A DNA stretch of 64,000 nucleotides from a bacterium (GCA_025360745.1 JANYBP010000011.1:44365-108364), one strand, 5' to 3'; positions 26,947-35,403 are shown, numbered from the stretch's first letter. A program made the numbers and translations. Notes: generated by a model from the sequence alone, not told the origin.

Positions 26947-27486
26947 TTATGCCTCACTTGGACGCTGAATTTGCCGCTTGAGTTCCTCGCTCAGAACATC
27001 CCAGAGGCGTGGATGAGCCTCCACGAGGCGTGCAATATCCGCAAGGTCCTTAATCCTCTTGCTTTGTCTTCGAGCAGGCTCGGCCCATGCTTTAATCTTG
27101 CCTCTGAGCGTATCTTCCAGCGACGCAACTCGCAGCAGAATACCATGCACATCCGCGGGAACGGCGCGGGAAGGGTAGTCCCTGTAAAAATCCTCCGTGC
27201 TGAGTTGGATGCTGACAGCGGATCGTCCTTTGAAGTTGACTGACCACGCAAATCGTTCGGAATGGAAACCTTCCGCCTTAAGCAAGGCCACCGTGCGTTC
27301 GACGGCCTCTGACGCAACGACCAAATCCACATCCTGCGTCACCATGGGTTGTTCCGCCCAATGGTTGACCGCCACCCCTCCGATGGCGCACCAGGCTATG
27401 TTCGCTCTTTCCAAGCAGTCAACGAGTCGCATGACATCGTCTGTTCCCCCGGATGTCTGCCAGTCGTAGAATCGTTTTGAGGTCAT
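26947..27486 (-). CDS. Nucleotidyltransferase of the AbiEii/AbiGii toxin type
   Basis: A 179-residue protein with an MNT-like fold: ANIAWCAIGGVAVNHWAEQPMVTQDVDLVV has the GG...TxDxD-type active site of AbiEii-like enzymes. Later segments SLEDTLRGKIKAWAEPARRQSKRIKDLADIARLV match the C-terminal helical part of the family. Such proteins are toxins in type IV abortive-infection pairs, but no AbiEi antitoxin or other partner is next to it, so it is an orphan. The upstream 44 bp to the next minus-strand gene leave no room for a partner. Confidence 0.82.
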   Translation of the reverse strand: MTSKRFYDWQTSGGTDDVMRLVDCLERANIAWCAIGGVAVNHWAEQPMVTQDVDLVVASEAVERTVALLKAEGFHSERFAWSVNFKGRSAVSIQLSTEDFYRDYPSRAVPADVHGILLRVASLEDTLRGKIKAWAEPARRQSKRIKDLADIARLVEAHPRLWDVLSEELKRQIQRPSEA

Positions 27487-27530
27487 GTCTGGATGTTAGC
27501 AGATGAAATTGTCCGTTGTCACTCCCCGCC

Positions 27531-28796
27531 TCACGGCGCGGCGGCGCCCAACGCCACTTCCAGTGTCAGCACGGCGTAGGCGGTGGTGAGCACACGGGCG
27601 TCTTCCGGAAAACGGTCGTCATCGCCGGCCCAGTAACCCTGGCCGGGACGCGCGGCGTCCATGCGTTGGAGGCTGAGCAGTTTTTCGATCACCGCCCGGC
27701 GCCAGAAAACCGGCGGACCGTCGCGCACCGGCAGGTCCTCCCTGCCATACGCTGCCAGCGCCTTGGTCAGCACAAGGTAAAAAGCATAGGCGCCCTGCCG
27801 TCCGATGCCGGGATGACGGTCGAGGCTCCAATTCCGCACGGCCCAGTCAAAGGCCGTCCGCAAACGCGGATCTTTGCGATCCGCCTCCGCGTAAATCAAA
27901 CTCAGCATGCCCGCATAGGGCATGCTGCCGTCTGCGCGCAATAAGGCGGGCGTGGCAGCGTTGGTCGCCGACGGAAACGCGCCGGCGTCGCCGGGCGGCG
28001 GGCGCTGCTGATCGAGCAGGCGCAGGGCGGCGGTCCAATCGAGATCGGACGCTGTGCCGTTCGTGCCGCGCCGCGCTACAGATGTCTGGGAAAGGCGCAT
28101 GGCTTCGTAGGCGGCCAGTGTGGTTTCCGGATCGACGCCGCTTTGGGCGACCGCATAATCCAATCCGCCGTCGTGCAGATCGCCGCCGGCATGCTGTCCC
28201 GAGGCCAGAAAGCGCCGCGCGCGCAGCATGATCGGCGTGAGCGCGGGATCGCCGACGGCGCTCAGCGCCACCAGCGCGAGGCCCGTGTTGTAGTTCGGCA
28301 GCAGCGGCCCGCGGCCGGGCTTGCGGTGGTAAATGCCGCCATCGGGCTGCACGCAACCTTTCAGCCAGTCGACGGCGAGCGGGACAACCTGCGCGCGCGC
28401 CGGATGCCGGCTCAGCGCGAAGGCCCAGAGCGGCAGCGCCGTCAGCGGGGTCAGGTTGGAGTCGGACCAGGCGCCGTCGGGACGCTGGCCGGCGGCCAGC
28501 CAATCCAGCGCCCGGGCGATGGCGGCCTGGGCCTCGTTGGCGACCGAGATATCCACCTGAGCGGTTTGCGAGGCGCCGGAAATCAGCGTTTCGGCGCACG
28601 CCGCCGGACAGGCAAGGCGGCCAAGGAGGATGGCGGCCAGCAAGACGGGTAACCGGACGGAACGGTCGGGACGGAGCCCGACCCTCCAAGAGGCGGAGCA
28701 AACGGACGTTATTTGACAATATAACAACGAACTCCTTGTTGTCCGCGGGAGTTTTGCTACAGGCTCACCAGGCCAATAAAGGATTTTTGCGTACAC
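27531..28796 (-). CDS. Secreted prenyltransferase/squalene-oxidase-repeat protein
   Basis: Up to 421 residues with alpha/alpha-barrel repeats of the terpene cyclase/prenyltransferase type, for example IARALDWLAAGQRPDGAWSD, WLKGCVQPDGGIYHR and MLRARRFLASGQHAGGDLHD. A hydrophobic stretch PVLLAAILLGRLACPAACAE is a probable signal peptide, so the protein is exported and not a classical hopene cyclase. The true start is unclear: the residues before the signal peptide are encoded by a dispersed REP hairpin, and the outermost ATG lies only 24 bp from the divergent gene. A TTG just ahead of the signal peptide is an alternative. Confidence 0.78.
   Translation of the reverse strand: MYAKILYWPGEPVAKLPRTTRSSLLYCQITSVCSASWRVGLRPDRSVRLPVLLAAILLGRLACPAACAETLISGASQTAQVDISVANEAQAAIARALDWLAAGQRPDGAWSDSNLTPLTALPLWAFALSRHPARAQVVPLAVDWLKGCVQPDGGIYHRKPGRGPLLPNYNTGLALVALSAVGDPALTPIMLRARRFLASGQHAGGDLHDGGLDYAVAQSGVDPETTLAAYEAMRLSQTSVARRGTNGTASDLDWTAALRLLDQQRPPPGDAGAFPSATNAATPALLRADGSMPYAGMLSLIYAEADRKDPRLRTAFDWAVRNWSLDRHPGIGRQGAYAFYLVLTKALAAYGREDLPVRDGPPVFWRRAVIEKLLSLQRMDAARPGQGYWAGDDDRFPEDARVLTTAYAVLTLEVALGAAAP
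28663..28687 (-). repeat. TGGAGG-headed hairpin, stem variant 3
   Basis: On the minus strand: head GGAG, stem GGTCGGG / CCCGACC, loop CTCCGT. It lies inside the 5' part of the prenyltransferase-repeat gene. Other copies are at 44400, 44448 and 59478. Confidence 0.85.
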
Positions 28797-28820
28797 GCTT
28801 TTAAGACTATACTCCCAGCC

Positions 28821-29423
28821 ATGAACTGGTCAATTCAGGAACATCGCAGCGGAGATTGGACGCCGGGTTTGACGCCGGCCGAGCAAGCGACGCTTTTCGC
28901 GATCGCCGGCGATACGCTGCTCTGGTGTACGCAACCGCCGGGCAAAGCCTTCGCTTTCGACGCTTACACGCTCACACCGGTCATGCAAGCGGATACAGCC
29001 ACCTTCGTGACCTTGAAAATCGGCGGAAATCTGCGCGGCTGCATCGGCTCTCTGGAGCCGTACGAACCGCTCTATCTGTCCGTGCATCACAATGCCGTAC
29101 AGGCGGCCTTGCGGGATCCGCGTTTTCGGCCCGTCCACGCGGCGGAAGTGGGCCGGATTCATCTGGACGTGTCGCTGCTCAGTCCGATTCGCGCGATCGC
29201 GTCGCCGGATGAATTCGCGCCGGGCCGGCACGGCATCATTCTGACCAAGGGCCGCGCACGCGCCGTTTACCTGCCCGAGGTGGCCGTCGAGCAGGGCTGG
29301 ACCCGCGAGCAAACGCTGGATTCGCTCAGCGAGAAGGCCGGGTTGTCCGCCGATGCCTGGCGCACGGGCGCGCATTTTCAACTCTTCGAGAGCGTCGCGC
29401 TCAGCCGGGCGGAGACGCCATGA
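28821..29423 (+). CDS. AMMECR1 domain protein (AmmeMemoRadiSam system protein A)
   Basis: A 200-residue AMMECR1-fold protein. The signature LRGCIGSLE sits in TFVTLKIGGNLRGCIGSLEPYEPLY, and GHIL-type segments (RHGIILTKGRARAVYLPEVAVEQGW) follow. Such proteins usually travel with a Memo-like protein and a radical SAM enzyme; neither is next to it. Its stop overlaps the glgB start by 4 bp (ATGA), implying co-translation with a branching enzyme. Biochemical role is unknown. Confidence 0.9.
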   Translation: MNWSIQEHRSGDWTPGLTPAEQATLFAIAGDTLLWCTQPPGKAFAFDAYTLTPVMQADTATFVTLKIGGNLRGCIGSLEPYEPLYLSVHHNAVQAALRDPRFRPVHAAEVGRIHLDVSLLSPIRAIASPDEFAPGRHGIILTKGRARAVYLPEVAVEQGWTREQTLDSLSEKAGLSADAWRTGAHFQLFESVALSRAETP

Positions 29424-31444
29424 CCGGCGCCGCCGACAAGGACCGGCTGCCGCTGGTGGCCGGCGACCCGTGGCTGGAACCGTTCGAGGGCGCGCTGCGT
29501 GCGCGCCAGGCACGCGCGGCGGCGTTGGCTGAAAGGTTGACCGCTGGCAAGTCGCTGGCCGATTTCGCTTCGGGACATGAATATTTCGGACTGCACCGCG
29601 ACCCCGGCGGCGGCTGGGTGATGCGCGAATGGGCGCCCGCCGCGAACTCGCTGCATTTGATCGGCCCGTTCAGTCAGTGGCGTCCCGATCCGGCCTTTGC
29701 CCTGCGGCGGAGCGACGACCATGGCGTCTGGGAAACACGTCTGGCGGAAGGTGTGTTGCATCATGAGATGCTCTACAAATTGTGGCTGACCTGGCCCGGC
29801 GGTGAGGGCGAACGTATTCCAGCCTGGACGCGGCGTGTCGTTCAGGACGAACGCACCAAAGTAATTTCGGCCCAGGTTTGGGCGCCCCCGGGGAATTACC
29901 GCTGGCGGCACCGGCATGCGCCGCGCCGCTCCGGCGCGGCGCTGATTTACGAGGCCCACGTCGGGATGGCGCAGGAAGCAGCCAGGATCGGCGGCTATCG
30001 CGAATTCCGCGAGCAGGTGCTGCCGCGAATCGTGGACGCGGGCTACAACACTCTGCAACTGATGGCCATCGCCGAGCATCCCTACTACGGCTCGTTCGGC
30101 TACCACGTCAGCAGTTTTTTCGCCGCCGCCTCGCGCTTCGGCACGCCGGAGGAACTCAAGGAGCTGGTGGATGCCGCCCACGGCGCCGGGCTGGCGGTGA
30201 TCATGGACCTTGTGCATTCGCACGCCGTGAAAAACGAAATCGAGGGCCTGAGCCGCTTCGATGGCACGCTGCACCAGTATTTCCACGCCGGTCCGAGGGG
30301 GCAGCATCTGGCCTGGGATTCGCGCTGCTTCGACTACGGCAAAACCGAGGTGCTGCACTTCCTGCTGTCGAACTGTCGCTTCTGGCTGGACGAATACCGC
30401 TTCGACGGCTACCGTTTCGACGGCGTCACCAGCATGATCTATCTGGATCACGGGTTGAGCCGACCGTTCGGCAATTACGAGGATTATTTCCGCGATACGG
30501 ACGAGGATGCGATCGCCTACCTGACGCTGGCCAATCGCCTGATCCACACCGTGCATGCGGGCGCGCTGACGGTGGCCGAGGATGTGAGCGGACTGCCGGG
30601 ACTGGCCGCCCCCGAAGCGGCGGGCGGGGTCGGTTTCGACTACCGGCTGGCGATGGGTGTGCCGGACTTCTGGATCAAACTGATCAAGGAGACGGCCGAC
30701 GAAGACTGGGATGTCGGGCGCTTGTACCATGAATTGACCAACCGCCGCCGGGACGAGCGTTCCATCGGTTACGCCGAATCGCACGACCAGGCGCTGGTGG
30801 GCGACAAGACGATCGCCTTCCGGTTGATGGATGCGACCATGTACACCGGCATGAGCGTCGCGCACTCCAGTCTGACGGTGGAGCGCGGCATGGCGCTGCA
30901 CAAACTGATCCGGCTGGTCACGCTGGGCACGGCGGGGCAGGGCTACCTGAACTTCATGGGCAACGAGTTCGGGCATCCCGAGTGGATCGATTTTCCGCGC
31001 GAAGGCAACGGCTGGAGCTGCCACTACGCGCGCCGGCAATGGCATCTGCGCGACGATCCCAATCTGCGCTACCGTTTTCTGGCGGAATTCGACAAGGCCA
31101 TGCTCGCGCTGGCGGGCCGCACGGGGCGGGGTCTGGACGCGGCCGGTCCAAAACTTGCGATGGCGCACACGGGCGATCAGGTGCTGGCCTTCGCCCGCGG
31201 CAAGCGGGTCTTTGTGTTCAACTTCAATCCGGCGCGTTCCTTCACCGATTACGGCGTGCCCGTGGCGCCCGGAAACTACCGGCTGCTGCTGGATAGCGAC
31301 AGTCCGGCCTTCGGCGGACACGGACGCGTGGCGCCCGGCCAAAGTTATCGCAGCGAACCAGTGCGCGAAGGCCGCCGTATCGTCCGCCACCAGATCAAAC
31401 TCTACCTGCCCACCCGCAGCGCGCTGGTGCTGGAGAAAGGTTGA
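29420..31444 (+). CDS. glgB: 1,4-alpha-glucan branching enzyme (GH13, eukaryote-like)
   Basis: A 674-residue glycoside hydrolase family 13 enzyme that makes alpha-1,6 branches in glycogen. An N-terminal CBM48-like region (WVMREWAPAANSLHLIGPFS) precedes the barrel. The nucleophile aspartate is in DGYRFDGVTSMIY, the acid/base glutamate in LTVAEDVSG, and YAESHDQALVGD contains the third carboxylate. ISxxGY and FMGNEFGHPEWIDFPR follow, as in eukaryotic and PVC-type enzymes. No glgA or glgC is adjacent. The stop codon TGA at 31442-31444 lies inside the first unit of a long heptamer array. Confidence 0.95.
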   Translation: MTGAADKDRLPLVAGDPWLEPFEGALRARQARAAALAERLTAGKSLADFASGHEYFGLHRDPGGGWVMREWAPAANSLHLIGPFSQWRPDPAFALRRSDDHGVWETRLAEGVLHHEMLYKLWLTWPGGEGERIPAWTRRVVQDERTKVISAQVWAPPGNYRWRHRHAPRRSGAALIYEAHVGMAQEAARIGGYREFREQVLPRIVDAGYNTLQLMAIAEHPYYGSFGYHVSSFFAAASRFGTPEELKELVDAAHGAGLAVIMDLVHSHAVKNEIEGLSRFDGTLHQYFHAGPRGQHLAWDSRCFDYGKTEVLHFLLSNCRFWLDEYRFDGYRFDGVTSMIYLDHGLSRPFGNYEDYFRDTDEDAIAYLTLANRLIHTVHAGALTVAEDVSGLPGLAAPEAAGGVGFDYRLAMGVPDFWIKLIKETADEDWDVGRLYHELTNRRRDERSIGYAESHDQALVGDKTIAFRLMDATMYTGMSVAHSSLTVERGMALHKLIRLVTLGTAGQGYLNFMGNEFGHPEWIDFPREGNGWSCHYARRQWHLRDDPNLRYRFLAEFDKAMLALAGRTGRGLDAAGPKLAMAHTGDQVLAFARGKRVFVFNFNPARSFTDYGVPVAPGNYRLLLDSDSPAFGGHGRVAPGQSYRSEPVREGRRIVRHQIKLYLPTRSALVLEKG

Positions 31445-31538
31445 GGGTGGAAGTTGGAGGGGTGAGGGTGGAAGGTTGAAGGTGGAAGGTGGAGGTAGGA
31501 ATTTGGACGGTTGAGGGTAAGATGGTGGAAGTCGTGAG
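31441..31538. repeat. Heptamer array, fourteen units, at the glgB 3' end
   Basis: Consecutive 7-bp units of the type TTGAGGG, TGGAAGG, TGGAGGG run in one phase, with some decay toward the right (TAAGATG, GTGGAAG, TCGTGAG). Confidence 0.9.
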
Positions 31539-31569
31539 GCAGGTGTCGGAGAAGAATGTATTGTTTTGT

Positions 31570-31611
31570 CCTGAATACCGGACACCGAACACCGAACACT
31601 GAACACCGTAT
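31570..31611. repeat. Heptamer array, six units, upstream of the beta-helix gene
   Basis: CCTGAAT, ACCGGAC, ACCGAAC twice, ACTGAAC, ACCGTAT in one phase. Confidence 0.88.
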
Positions 31612-31633
31612 AATGGTGGCTCAGACAAAGAAC

Positions 31634-33052
31634 ATGAGTAGGACCATGAAAATTCGTGCCATGCTTGCGCTGCTGGCGGTCTGTGGCGGCGCAGGACTGG
31701 CGTCGGCACGCGAGTGGGTGGTGGATCCGCGGGGCGACGATGCCGCGGCGGGCACCGATGCGGCGCCACTGCGCACGCTGGCCGCGGCTAGCGCGCTGGC
31801 GACCAATGGCGACGTCTGTCTGGTGCGTCCCGGACGTTACATCGAGCCGCTGCGCCCGGCCCAGTCCGGACGACCCGGGCGGCCGATACGATTCGTGAGT
31901 GAGTTCGAAGGCGGGGCGGTGCTGGCGCATCCCGAAAGTCGGGACGGCGCCACCGGCGGCGTTCCCGTGGCGGCCGGCGCCTATGGCTTGGACTTGACCG
32001 GGCGCGGGCAGATTGAAGTGCATGATTTCACCCTCGATGGCGTTGGCGCGAATCTGGCGGGGGCGCGCCATTGTCTGCTCGATGGCGTGACCATTCGCGG
32101 CGTGACGGCGGAGTGGGGCGCGATCGCGACCAATGCCGGCGGTGCGCTCGTCTCCGCCGCGCTGGCGATGGGCGGCGGCGATAACGAGTTTCGCGGCGGT
32201 ACGATCGCGGCCTGCGAAGGGCCCGCGGTGGCGATGGCCACCAATGGCACGGGCCAGCGGCTCGTCAATAGTTCGATCGAGGACGCTGGCCGCGGCGGCG
32301 GCGCGGCGCTCTATGTCTCGGGTGTCGGCGCGCAGGTGCTGCACTGCACGGTGCGCGACAGCGGCGGGCCGGCGCTGGAAGCCGTCGGTCTGCGCAACGG
32401 TCTGATCGAACTCAACGACCTGACCGGCAGCGGGCGCGCAGCCAAGGGTGCGGCGCTGGTGACGCTCGAGGGCGACGGACGCGGCACGGCGGTGGCCTGG
32501 AACTGGATTCACGATGCGCGCGGCGCGGGCATGTCCGGCTTGCGCCTGGCCGGGGCGCAGAATCTGATCGTGCATCACAATGCGATCTGGAATGTTCCCG
32601 GCGCGGCCTTGCGCGTTGAAGCCCCCGGCGGCTGGCATGTGATCTATCACAACACCACCTGGGCCGCGGGCGTTTCTTTGGCGCTGGTCGCGGACGCGGC
32701 CGGCACGAACCGGCTGGCCTTGAACTCCTGCCGTTTCGTGAATAATCTGTGGCCGGCGGGCGTCGTGACGGCGCCGGCGGTGGAATTGCGGCAGACGCTG
32801 TGGCAGGGGAATGCGACAAATCCCGCGCCCGGGTTTGTGGACGCGGCGGCCGGCGATTTCCGTCTGACCACCAATTCTCCCTGCGTGGATGCCGGCGCCC
32901 AGGCCTCGGAAGTGCTGGACGAGTACGCCGGGTCGGCCCCCGATCCCGGCGCCTACGAACTGGGCCGCCCCGCCTGGATGGCAGGCTGTGAACGCACCGG
33001 AAGCCAGAAGCCGGAAGTCGGAAGCCAGAAGTTGCTGAACCCTGAACCCTGA
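31634..33052 (+). CDS. Secreted right-handed parallel beta-helix protein
   Basis: About 472 residues. A signal peptide (KIRAMLALLAVCGGAGLASA) precedes WVVDPRGDDAAAGTDAAPLRT, the start common to DUF1565-type beta-helix proteins. Repeating rungs such as LLDGVTIRGVTAEWGAIATN, LVNSSIEDAGRGGGAALYVS and LIVHHNAIWNVPGAALRVEA follow. Related proteins bind or cleave polysaccharides; no catalytic set is identifiable. The final ~18 residues (GSQKPEVGSQKLLNPEP) are encoded by a heptamer array, which also gives the stop. Start could also be 31646. Confidence 0.85.
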   Translation: MSRTMKIRAMLALLAVCGGAGLASAREWVVDPRGDDAAAGTDAAPLRTLAAASALATNGDVCLVRPGRYIEPLRPAQSGRPGRPIRFVSEFEGGAVLAHPESRDGATGGVPVAAGAYGLDLTGRGQIEVHDFTLDGVGANLAGARHCLLDGVTIRGVTAEWGAIATNAGGALVSAALAMGGGDNEFRGGTIAACEGPAVAMATNGTGQRLVNSSIEDAGRGGGAALYVSGVGAQVLHCTVRDSGGPALEAVGLRNGLIELNDLTGSGRAAKGAALVTLEGDGRGTAVAWNWIHDARGAGMSGLRLAGAQNLIVHHNAIWNVPGAALRVEAPGGWHVIYHNTTWAAGVSLALVADAAGTNRLALNSCRFVNNLWPAGVVTAPAVELRQTLWQGNATNPAPGFVDAAAGDFRLTTNSPCVDAGAQASEVLDEYAGSAPDPGAYELGRPAWMAGCERTGSQKPEVGSQKLLNPEP

Positions 33053-33096
33053 ACCCTGAACCTACCACCTACCACCTGCCACCTACCACCTATAGA
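32999..33096. repeat. Fourteen-unit heptamer array mixing four word families
   Basis: In one unbroken 7-bp phase: GGAAGCC-type units (five), GCTGAAC, CCTGAAC three times, CTACCAC twice, CTGCCAC, CTACCAC, CTATAGA. The left half codes for the tail of the beta-helix protein. Confidence 0.95.
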
Positions 33097-33111
33097 AAGG
33101 ACCCCTCTAAA

Positions 33112-33819
33112 ATGACGCCCCCCTCTCCCGGATTGATCGTGGCTCTGGATGTTCCCGATGGCGATGCGGCCTGCAGGGCGGCGGCGGCGCTGCCGGTGGA
33201 AGTACGGTACGTGAAGGTGGGGCTGGAACTGTTCTGCGCCACCGGGCCGTCGGTGCTCGACCGCCTGCGCGCGGCGGGACGCGAGGTCTTTCTCGATCTC
33301 AAATTCATGGACATACCGCGCACCGTGGAGCGGGCGGTGAACTCTGCCGGCGCCGGCGGCGCCTTCATGCTGACCGTTCACGCCTCGGGCGGGCGGGCGA
33401 TGCTGACGGCCGCCGCGGAGGCGGCGCGTGCGCTCGGTCCGCGGCGACCGAAGCTGGTGGCCGTGACCGTGCTGACCAGTCTCGACCGCAACGACCTGCG
33501 CGAACTTGGTGTTGAGCGCGAACCGTCCGATCAGGTGCTGGCGCTGGCGGACTTGGCGCTGGCCTGCGGGATGGACGGTCTGGTCTGCTCGGCGCGGGAA
33601 GTGGCGGCGCTGCGCCGCCGTATCGGGCCGGAGCCGATCCTGGTGACCCCCGGCATCCGGCCGGCCGGCGGCGCGGTGGGCGACCAGAAACGCGTGGCGA
33701 CCCCGGCCGCCGCGGTGCGCGCGGGGGCCAGTTATCTGGTGGTGGGACGGCCGATCCTGGAAGCCGCCGATCCCGCCGCCGCCGCCCGCGCGGTTTTAGC
33801 GGAAATGGCAACCGTTTGA
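33112..33819 (+). CDS. pyrF: Orotidine 5'-phosphate decarboxylase
   Basis: A 235-residue TIM-barrel enzyme making UMP. LIVALDVPDGDAA is the first strand and FLDLKFMDIPRTV carries the catalytic D-x-K-x-x-D group. TPGIRPAGGAVGDQKRVATP and GASYLVVGRPILEA form the phosphate-binding end. The gene starts 15 bp after a heptamer array; AGAAAGGA serves as ribosome binding site. It is not accompanied by other pyrimidine genes. Confidence 0.95.
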   Translation: MTPPSPGLIVALDVPDGDAACRAAAALPVEVRYVKVGLELFCATGPSVLDRLRAAGREVFLDLKFMDIPRTVERAVNSAGAGGAFMLTVHASGGRAMLTAAAEAARALGPRRPKLVAVTVLTSLDRNDLRELGVEREPSDQVLALADLALACGMDGLVCSAREVAALRRRIGPEPILVTPGIRPAGGAVGDQKRVATPAAAVRAGASYLVVGRPILEAADPAAAARAVLAEMATV

Positions 33820-33890
33820 GCTGGAAAATGGCTTGCGCGTACGGGATGTAGTGGTGTAGCATGATGAAGTGATTTTCTACGCAGAATTCG

Positions 33891-33925
33891 TCTTCTGAAT
33901 TCTGTATTTTGAATTCTGTCCGCTT
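33891..33925. repeat. Heptamer array, five units, upstream of gspF/pilC
   Basis: TCTTCTG, AATTCTG, TATTTTG, AATTCTG, TCCGCTT in one phase. Confidence 0.8.
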
Positions 33926-33936
33926 GAGGTGCCGCG

Positions 33937-35235
33937 ATGCCAAAGTTCCATTATAAGGCCATGGATTCGAAGGGGCGCGAGGTTGAGGGCGTTCTCGATG
34001 TCGAGAACGAATCGCGCGCCATTGCGACGATCAAGGAAAAGCAGCTTTTCCCCACGCAGGTGACCGATATTTCCGGCAAGCGCGCCACGGGCGGACGGCC
34101 TGGTCCCGCCGGCAAGAGCGCCAAGGCCGGCGGCGGCGGCCTGCAAACCGAACTACACATGCCCAAGTTCTTGGAACGGCTTTTCGAGGGCAGGGTAAAA
34201 TCCAAGCACTTGACGCTTTTTACCCGCCAGCTGGCCACGCTGGTGGACGCCGGTCTGCCGCTGCTGCGCGGACTGCATGTGCTCCAGCGCCAGGAACAGC
34301 ATCCGGCCATGCGCCGCGCCGTGACCGGCATGGCGGAATCGGTCGAGAGCGGCAGCACCTTCGCCGAGTCCATGGCCCAGCATCCGCGCGTCTTCAGCCT
34401 CTTTTTCGTCAACATGGTCAAGGCCGGCGAAACCTCTGGCGCCTTGCACACCGTGCTTTCCAGGCTGGCCGAGTTTCTGGAAAAGTCCGAGCGCATCAAG
34501 AACAAGGTGCGCGGCGCCATGGTCTACCCGATCGTGGTCGGCTGCGTGGCCGTGCTGATCGTCTCCGTGCTGATGGTGATCGTGGTGCCGAAGTTCGACG
34601 AAATTTTCAAGGACCTCTTGAACGGCGAACCGATGCCGCCACTGACCAGGGCGGTGGTGGGCTTCAGCAAGATGATGATGCACGAAGGCTGGATTGCGCT
34701 GCTCGTGATTGGCGCGGCCGTCTTCCTCTGGAAGTTGTTCGCCAGGACGGCCGGCGGCAAGGTCTGGCTGGACAAGGTGAAGCTGCGTATGCCGGTCTTC
34801 GGGTCGCTGATCCGCCGCACCGCCATCGCCAACTTCAGCCGCACGCTGGGGACGCTGCTCACCGGCGGCGTGCCGATTTTGCAGGCGCTCAACATCGTGC
34901 GCGACGTGACCACCAACGCGGTGCTGGCCAAGTCCATCAACCAGATTCACGACAGCGTCAAGGAGGGCGAAACCATCGTCACGCCCATGGAGGCCTCGCA
35001 TGTCTTCCCCGGCATGGTGGTCAGCATGATCCAGGTTGGCGAGGAAACCGGCGCCCTGCCGGAAATGCTGATGAAAATCGCGGCGACCTACGACGACGAA
35101 GTCGATGCCGCCGTCGAGGCCATGACTTCGCTGATCGAGCCGATGATGATCATCCTGCTGGCCGGCGTGGTCGGCACGATCGTGATCGCCATGTTCCTGC
35201 CGATGATCAAGATCATCGAGAAGTTGAGCGGGTAG
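33937..35235 (+). CDS. Type II secretion / type IV pilus inner membrane protein GspF/PilC
   Basis: A 432-residue platform protein. The N-terminus MPKFHYKAMDSKGREVEGVL is family-typical. Two T2SSF domains follow, each with a LFTRQLATLVDAGLPLLRGL or ANFSRTLGTLLTGGVPILQA start, and there are three hydrophobic helices. It turns or anchors the growing pseudopilus with an ATPase (GspE/PilB), which is not in the window. It heads a block of seven prepilin-like genes. A hairpin follows 3 bp after the stop. Confidence 0.93.
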   Translation: MPKFHYKAMDSKGREVEGVLDVENESRAIATIKEKQLFPTQVTDISGKRATGGRPGPAGKSAKAGGGGLQTELHMPKFLERLFEGRVKSKHLTLFTRQLATLVDAGLPLLRGLHVLQRQEQHPAMRRAVTGMAESVESGSTFAESMAQHPRVFSLFFVNMVKAGETSGALHTVLSRLAEFLEKSERIKNKVRGAMVYPIVVGCVAVLIVSVLMVIVVPKFDEIFKDLLNGEPMPPLTRAVVGFSKMMMHEGWIALLVIGAAVFLWKLFARTAGGKVWLDKVKLRMPVFGSLIRRTAIANFSRTLGTLLTGGVPILQALNIVRDVTTNAVLAKSINQIHDSVKEGETIVTPMEASHVFPGMVVSMIQVGEETGALPEMLMKIAATYDDEVDAAVEAMTSLIEPMMIILLAGVVGTIVIAMFLPMIKIIEKLSG

Positions 35236-35237
35236 AA

Positions 35238-35255
35238 GCGAGCGTAACCGCTCGC
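35238..35255. terminator. Hairpin after gspF/pilC, possible terminator without T-tract
   Basis: GCGAGCG-TAAC-CGCTCGC forms a perfect 7-bp stem immediately after the stop codon. There is no T-run, so it may equally be an mRNA-stabilising or REP-type hairpin. Confidence 0.45.
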
Positions 35256-35264
35256 AAGCTGGAT

Positions 35265-35382
35265 AGGCTGTAGGCTGTTAGACTTTTAGAAGAACTATGG
35301 TAAAATGTTGTCGCTAAGGAATGATGAACTTCTGAATTCCTAACAGTCTAACAGCCTTCAGCCTGACAACCTGATCACCTAA
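35265..35382. repeat. AGGCTGA-type heptamers forming a 20-bp inverted repeat
   Basis: The 20 bases at 35265-35284 (units AGGCTGT, AGGCTGT, then TAGACT) are mirrored at 35345-35364 with one mismatch, 60 bp apart. The same 20-mer, matching the right arm exactly, starts at 23634. From 35341 six heptamers run in phase up to CACCTAA. Confidence 0.85.
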
Positions 35383-35403
35383 GACGAACCAGGGATGGCG
35401 ATT

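Noticed and set aside
29378..32650. A 1090-codon open frame on the minus strand across glgB and the beta-helix gene
   Set aside because: It is antisense to two well-supported genes, is rich in R, H, A, G and Q as expected of a high-GC shadow frame, and shows no family motif.
32999..33096. Heptamer arrays as CRISPR arrays
   Set aside because: Units are 7 bp with no spacers and no cas gene is present.
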